Origin: an uncultured Selenomonadaceae bacterium
GTDB lineage: Bacteria > Bacillota > Negativicutes > Selenomonadales > Selenomonadaceae
Reading direction: 5' to 3'
Length of the DNA stretch: 9,208 bases
NCBI GenBank assembly: GCA_905233325.1
Contig: CAJODU010000106.1
Coordinates: 9,302 to 18,509, forward strand
How positions within the stretch are numbered: the stretch's first letter is position 1; each line of letters starts with the position of its first letter. A model generated the notes under the pieces. That model was not told the DNA's origin. It did not search any database and saw only the letters and a program-made list of their open reading frames with translations. The translations under genes were made by a program, and so were the position numbers. Of this stretch, positions 6,038-9,208 are shown piece by piece.

Positions 6038-6430
6038 ATGGCACAAGTCAGTTATTACGGCACCGGTCGCAGAAAAAGCTCTGTTGCTCGTGTTCGTCTC
6101 GTCCCCGGTGATGGCAAAGTTACCATCAACGGGCGTGATATGAAAGATTATTTGGGACTTCAAACTCTTGAATTGATCGTCAGACAGCCTCTTGTCTTGA
6201 CTGAAATGAACGATAAATATGATGTGATAGTAAACGTCAAAGGTGGCGGGACAAGCGGCCAGGCAGGAGCAATCCGCCATGGTATCACCCGTGCACTTAT
6301 GGAGCTGGATGCCGGTCTTCGTCCTGCTCTCAAGAAGGCAGGATTTGTGACTCGCGATCCTCGTGAAAAAGAGCGTCGCAAGTACGGTCTCAAGAAAGCT
6401 CGCAAGGCTTCACAATTCTCTAAGCGTTAA
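6038..6430 (+). CDS. rpsI: 30S ribosomal protein S9
   Basis: S9 belongs to the head of the small ribosomal subunit, and its basic tail reaches the anticodon stem-loop of the P-site tRNA. The protein has the usual 130 residues. It begins MAQVSYYGTGRRKSSVARV, contains the family signature GGGTSGQAGAIRHGITRAL in the middle, and ends in the conserved basic tail KYGLKKARKASQFSKR with terminal KR. The start follows GGAGG (6026-6030) by seven bases. The rplM-rpsI pairing is the standard bacterial arrangement, and an intrinsic terminator closes the operon directly downstream. Confidence 0.98.
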   Translation: MAQVSYYGTGRRKSSVARVRLVPGDGKVTINGRDMKDYLGLQTLELIVRQPLVLTEMNDKYDVIVNVKGGGTSGQAGAIRHGITRALMELDAGLRPALKKAGFVTRDPREKERRKYGLKKARKASQFSKR

Positions 6431-6448
6431 AATTGGCACTATGAATAT

Positions 6449-6484
6449 AAAAAAGCTTTTCCGATGTCTTGGAAAAGTTTTTTT
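6449..6484 (+). terminator. Intrinsic terminator of the rplM-rpsI operon
   Basis: CTTTTCC (6456-6462) pairs perfectly with GGAAAAG (6471-6477) around an eight-base loop and is followed by seven T (6478-6484). The upstream A-run extends the stem. It lies about 20 bases after the rpsI stop. Confidence 0.9.
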
Positions 6485-6567
6485 GTGCATATATATCAAA
6501 AATTTTAGTGGAGTATTGAATTATAATATGTTAAAATTAAGGAAAATTTATACAGAGGTGCTTTTTG

Positions 6568-6984
6568 ATGATAAAGAATATTTTGATACCCGTTGACGGA
6601 TCAGCAAGCTCTGATCGTGCTGTAGCTCAAGCAATTTCTATCGCCGATCTCTGTGAGTCTAAGCTGAATTTTTTATATGTTGCCAATATCAACCAGCTTG
6701 CAATTAACGCTTGTCTTTCTGATGCTATCCTCGCGGCAGTCCGCAAGGCCGGTGATGTTATCTTGGAACGAGCGGTCAACATGGTGCCGAGTGATATTAA
6801 ATATGAAATTTTTTCGGAGATTGGCTCTCCGGCGGTGACAATTTTGGAATTTGAAAAGCGGATCAATCCGGATTTGATTGTCATGGGCAGCCGCGGCTTG
6901 GGGCTTGTCAAGGGCGTACTCCTCGGCAGTGTCAGTCAATACATTGTAGAGCAGTCAACTTCTCCCGTTATGGTGGTAAAGTAA
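6568..6984 (+). CDS. Universal stress protein, ATP-binding UspA type
   Basis: This is a single-domain universal stress protein of 138 residues, a cytoplasmic alpha/beta fold that usually dimerises and is induced under stress or growth arrest. It starts MIKNILIPVDGS, with the conserved aspartate for nucleotide binding. The C-terminal ATP-binding signature G-x2-G-x9-G-S is complete in GSRGLGLVKGVLLGS, followed by SPVMVVK as the last strand. The ATG at 6568 lies seven bases after AGAGGTG (6554-6560); the TTG just before it at 6565 fits less well. Upstream is a perfect TATAAT (6522-6527) without a good -35, so expression may need an activator or another sigma factor. It lies between the rpsI terminator and the next promoter and is probably monocistronic. 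The particular stress cannot be read from the sequence. Confidence 0.93.
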   Translation: MIKNILIPVDGSASSDRAVAQAISIADLCESKLNFLYVANINQLAINACLSDAILAAVRKAGDVILERAVNMVPSDIKYEIFSEIGSPAVTILEFEKRINPDLIVMGSRGLGLVKGVLLGSVSQYIVEQSTSPVMVVK

Positions 6985-6993
6985 AAATTTTTA

Positions 6994-7022
6994 TTGAAAT
7001 TGCAAGGAAAAAGTGGTATACT
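6994..7022 (+). promoter_or_regulatory. Promoter of the beta-hydroxyacid dehydrogenase gene
   Basis: TTGAAA (6994-6999) and TATACT (7017-7022) are 17 bases apart, with a predicted start near 7029. This leaves a leader of about 20 bases that includes the AAGGAG (7035-7040) ribosome binding site. Confidence 0.8.
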
Positions 7023-7049
7023 TTGCACTTGTGTAAGGAGTGAGACAAA

Positions 7050-7928
7050 ATGATAGCTTTAAAAAAGATAGGTTTCATTGGAACGGGAATCATGGGTGCT
7101 GCTATGGCAGGGCATTTGATGGACGCCGGCTTTGAGGTTAGTGTTTACAATCGTACAAAGTCAAAGGCTGATAAACTCGTTGAACGCGGTGCGAAGTGGT
7201 GCAGCTCTCCTGGTGAATGTGCTAAAGGGCAGGACGTTGTAATCACAATCGTCGGCTATCCGAAGGACGTTGAGCAGGTCTATCTTGGTGAGGACGGAAT
7301 CATCGCCAACGCTAAGGAAGGGGCTTACGTTGTTGATATGACAACTTCTTCGCCGATTCTTGCCGAGAAAATCTACAATGTGGCTAAATCAAAAGGGATT
7401 AATGCTGTCGACGCTCCTGTAACCGGCGGCGATACCGGTGCGAAAAATGCGACTTTGACAATATTCGTCGGCGGTGATGAAACTTCCTTCAATGCACTCA
7501 AGCCTATGTTTGAGGTTATAGGTAAAAATATTGCATACATGGGAGCTGCCGGAGCCGGTCAAAAGGCAAAGATGAGCAATCAAATCGCACTTGCCGGTGC
7601 ACTTGCCGGTGCTTGTGAGGCGTTTGCCTATGCTAAGGCTGCCGGTCTGGATATTAACAAGGTCTATGATACTGTCTCGACGGGGTCTGCCGGTTCCGTG
7701 CAGATGACTAATATCGTCAAGCGCGGTCTTGATGGTGATTTCAATCCAGGCTTCATGATGAAACACCTTGCTAAAGACTTAGCAATCGGCAATGAGACAG
7801 GTACAGCCTATGGCACAGCACTTCCGATCCTTGCAATGGTTCTGAGTCAACTTCGCAATATGGAATCTCAAGGCAAAGGCAACGAAGGCACACAGGCACT
7901 TTTGAAATATTACAACGTAACTGAATAA
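7050..7928 (+). CDS. NAD(P)-dependent beta-hydroxyacid dehydrogenase (3-hydroxyisobutyrate / tartronate-semialdehyde reductase type)
   Basis: The 292-residue protein belongs to the 3-hydroxyisobutyrate dehydrogenase / 2-hydroxy-3-oxopropionate reductase family, cytoplasmic enzymes that interconvert beta-hydroxyacids and semialdehydes. The Rossmann motif GFIGTGIMGAAMAGHL (8-23) is followed by YNRT (33-36); the Arg-Thr there suggests NADP(H) over NAD(H). The substrate loop DAPVTGGDTGA (121-131) is present. The catalytic lysine is K174 in GAGQKAKMSNQ, with Asn-Gln where the family usually has Asn-Asn. The C-terminal helical domain includes KHLAKDL. The ATG at 7050 follows AAGGAG by nine bases. 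No glycerate, valine or hydroxybutyrate pathway genes are near, so the substrate is open: tartronate semialdehyde, succinic semialdehyde and methylmalonate semialdehyde are all possible. No terminator follows, so mrr may be cotranscribed. Confidence 0.92.
   Translation: MIALKKIGFIGTGIMGAAMAGHLMDAGFEVSVYNRTKSKADKLVERGAKWCSSPGECAKGQDVVITIVGYPKDVEQVYLGEDGIIANAKEGAYVVDMTTSSPILAEKIYNVAKSKGINAVDAPVTGGDTGAKNATLTIFVGGDETSFNALKPMFEVIGKNIAYMGAAGAGQKAKMSNQIALAGALAGACEAFAYAKAAGLDINKVYDTVSTGSAGSVQMTNIVKRGLDGDFNPGFMMKHLAKDLAIGNETGTAYGTALPILAMVLSQLRNMESQGKGNEGTQALLKYYNVTE
7587..7612 (+). repeat. Perfect 12-base tandem duplication inside the dehydrogenase gene
   Basis: GCACTTGCCGGT occurs twice back to back (7587-7598, 7599-7610), plus two bases of a third unit. 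It encodes ALAGALAGA in the long interdomain helix after the catalytic lysine. A change of one unit would keep the frame and add or remove about one helical turn. Confidence 0.8.
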
Positions 7929-7961
7929 TAGTTGTAGCTCTTTCTTTGTTGAGGTATCAAA

Positions 7962-8858
7962 ATGGCTGTACCGAAGTATCATGAATTTTACAACATATTT
8001 CTTGAATCACTGAGCGATGGACAAATTCACTCTTTACAAGATTGTCGTGATTATATAAAAGCCCATATGAATTTTACCTCTGAAGACCTTGCAGAAACAA
8101 TCCCAAGTGGTTCACCAAAATGGATTAATCGCATCGGTTGGTGTAAGACGCATTTAAAAGTTGCAGGATTAATTTGTTTTCCTTCAAGAGGTCATTATCA
8201 AATTACTGATACAGGTAAAAATATTCTAAAAGAGAATATTGTAATCACCGACTATGTTTTAATTGAACGATTTCCGGCATTCGCTGAAGCTAAAAGAAAA
8301 CGACCATCGCAAATTATCAAATCTATAGATATTGATGAAGACACACCACAAGAACTTTTTGAAAAAAGCTATCAAGAAATAACTGCTGAATTATCCGATG
8401 AGCTGTTGACATCTGTTTTAAATATGTCACCGAATTTTTTTGAGCGATTAGTTGTAAAGTTGATGGAAGCTATGGGATATGGCGGTTATGAGGGTGCCGG
8501 ATTTGTCACAAAGTCCAGCGGTGATGGCGGTGTTGATGGTGTCATTTATGAAGACAAGCTCGGCTTTAATCTGATTTACATTCAAGCAAAACGCTGGTCA
8601 CCTGATACTGTAATTTCACGTCCCGAAATTCAAAAATTTATGGGAGCGTTAGCAGGTCCACCAAAAATAGAGAAAGGTCTCTATATTACTACGGCGAAAT
8701 TTTCAAAAGAAGCTAAAACTTACGCTGATGCTCAACATATAATTTTAGTTGATGGAAAAAAACTTACTGAGTTAATGATTGAATTTGACGTTGGCGTTCA
8801 AACGCAAAAAATCTATAAAATCAAACGTGTAGATAACGATTTTTTCAGCGAAGATTAA
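7962..8858 (+). CDS. mrr: Mrr-type methyl-directed restriction endonuclease (type IV)
   Basis: Mrr enzymes cut DNA carrying foreign methylation and need no partner methylase; none is present here. The 298 residues match the family (E. coli Mrr is 304). An N-terminal winged-helix Mrr_N domain (about 8-90) shows WINRIGWCKTHLKVAGL and PSRGHYQITDTG. The C-terminal nuclease domain (about 155-275) has FFERLVVKLMEAMGY, then GDGGVDG with the catalytic D192, and YIQAKRW with Q208 and K210, the Q-x-K form of the PD-(D/E)xK site. The ATG follows GAGGT by six bases. It begins 33 bases after the dehydrogenase with no promoter in between. Base composition differs: three sampled 60-base stretches (8221, 8341 and 8701 on) have 30, 33 and 28 % GC, against 48 % at 7801-7860 in its neighbour. 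I infer horizontal acquisition. Confidence 0.93.
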   Translation: MAVPKYHEFYNIFLESLSDGQIHSLQDCRDYIKAHMNFTSEDLAETIPSGSPKWINRIGWCKTHLKVAGLICFPSRGHYQITDTGKNILKENIVITDYVLIERFPAFAEAKRKRPSQIIKSIDIDEDTPQELFEKSYQEITAELSDELLTSVLNMSPNFFERLVVKLMEAMGYGGYEGAGFVTKSSGDGGVDGVIYEDKLGFNLIYIQAKRWSPDTVISRPEIQKFMGALAGPPKIEKGLYITTAKFSKEAKTYADAQHIILVDGKKLTELMIEFDVGVQTQKIYKIKRVDNDFFSED

Positions 8859-8868
8859 TATTACTTGT

Positions 8869-8883
8869 GGTTGGTTGGGTGGG
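8869..8883 (+). other. Potential two-tier G-quadruplex between mrr and mscL
   Basis: Four G-tracts are packed within 15 bases: GG-TT-GG-TT-GGG-T-GGG. This spacing suits a two-layer quadruplex, similar in outline to the thrombin-binding aptamer. It lies 11 bases after the mrr stop and about 35 bases before the mscL start, on the sense strand, so it would be present in any read-through RNA. The surrounding sequence is strongly AT-rich, which makes the cluster stand out. No terminator or promoter was found in the same gap. Confidence 0.4.
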
Positions 8884-8918
8884 CTGAAGAAAATGTATTA
8901 TTATTGGAGGTTTTATTT

Positions 8919-9208
8919 TTGATTGAAGAATTTAAAAAATTTATAATGCGCGGCAACGTCATCGATATGGCAACAGGTGTCATTATCGGTGCTGCCTTTG
9001 GTAAGATTGTCTCCTCATTCACTTCTGACATTCTCATGCCGCCGCTCGGTCTTCTTCTTGGTAAGGTTGACTTCTCTAACCTTTACATCAATCTTGGCAG
9101 CGTGGAATATGATTCTATTGCTGCAGCCAAAGAGGCAGGCGCTCCTGTTATCGCTTATGGTGTCTTCCTCAATACCTGCCTTGATTTCTTGATTGTCGCA
9201 ACTGCAAT
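8919..9208 (+). CDS. mscL: Large-conductance mechanosensitive channel MscL (5' part)
   Basis: MscL is the homopentameric membrane channel that opens near lytic tension and releases solutes on hypo-osmotic shock. The visible 96 codons run off the right edge without a stop. They show the N-terminal amphipathic helix (MIEEFKKFIMRGNVIDMA), the first membrane helix with the gating stretch TGVIIGAAFGKIVSS, the MPPLGLLLG turn, an extracellular loop (about 48-75) a few residues longer than in E. coli, and the start of the second helix (YGVFLNTCLDFLIVATA). The start is the TTG at 8919, eight bases after GGAGG (8906-8910); the only early in-frame ATG, at 8946, would remove the N-terminal helix. In the gate region the E. 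coli residues L19 and V21 correspond to M17 and T19 here. GC content returns to that of the housekeeping genes after mrr. Confidence 0.95.
   Translation, partial: MIEEFKKFIMRGNVIDMATGVIIGAAFGKIVSSFTSDILMPPLGLLLGKVDFSNLYINLGSVEYDSIAAAKEAGAPVIAYGVFLNTCLDFLIVATA

Noticed and set aside
5798..6280. A 160-codon minus-strand frame opposite rplM-rpsI
   Set aside because: It covers the end of rplM and most of rpsI, both certain genes, and has no recognisable features.
1..9208. CRISPR arrays, tRNA or rRNA genes, prophage or toxin-antitoxin pairs
   Set aside because: I saw no spaced direct repeats, no cloverleaf or rRNA-like sequence, and no paired small genes. Beyond mrr and the tnpB relic, the content is housekeeping.

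Overview
The window looks like a chromosomal segment of a low-to-moderate GC Gram-positive-type bacterium (Bacillota). Four things suggest this: an L13-type ribosomal leader ahead of rplM-rpsI, strong GGAGG/GAGGTG ribosome binding sites, frequent TTG starts, and textbook TTGACA-17-TATAAT promoters. The style of the proteins (MutL with DQHAAHER and CPHGRP, a YifB-type ComM, and their TTG starts) makes the Negativicutes (Selenomonas/Acidaminococcus relatives) my best guess. That placement is inference from remembered families, not a search.

Left half, minus strand: pyrF (4732 to 4007), then comM/yifB (3723 to 2191), then mutL (2135 to 204). They are co-oriented and may share one transcript from the pyrF promoter, with a possible attenuator hairpin between comM and mutL. 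Between pyrF and comM lies about 280 bp without an intact gene. This gap holds what I read as the worn 3' end of an IS200/IS605-family tnpB gene plus its right-end hairpin, on the plus strand. It is the most unusual part of the window. Left of mutL, bases 1-203 hold no gene I can support, only a candidate minus-strand promoter firing out of the window.

Right half, plus strand: pyrF and rpiB diverge from back-to-back promoters (4770-4840). rpiB (sugar-phosphate isomerase) is followed by a strong promoter, a structured leader resembling the L13 autoregulatory leader, and the ribosomal protein operon rplM-rpsI, which ends at a clear intrinsic terminator (6449-6484). Next come a single-domain universal stress protein and, behind its own promoter, a beta-hydroxyacid dehydrogenase (3-hydroxyisobutyrate / tartronate-semialdehyde type). 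An AT-rich mrr gene (type IV methyl-directed restriction) follows, and then the start of mscL (mechanosensitive channel), which is cut by the window edge.

Functionally this is mostly housekeeping: pyrimidine synthesis, mismatch repair, processing of imported DNA, pentose phosphate isomerisation, translation, stress and osmotic protection. The accessory content is the tnpB relic and mrr. I see no convincing new multi-gene system. The items most worth checking are the orphan tnpB right end with its antisense-to-pyrF flank, the two competing pairings in the L13 leader, and the compositionally foreign mrr with a G-tract cluster at its 3' side.
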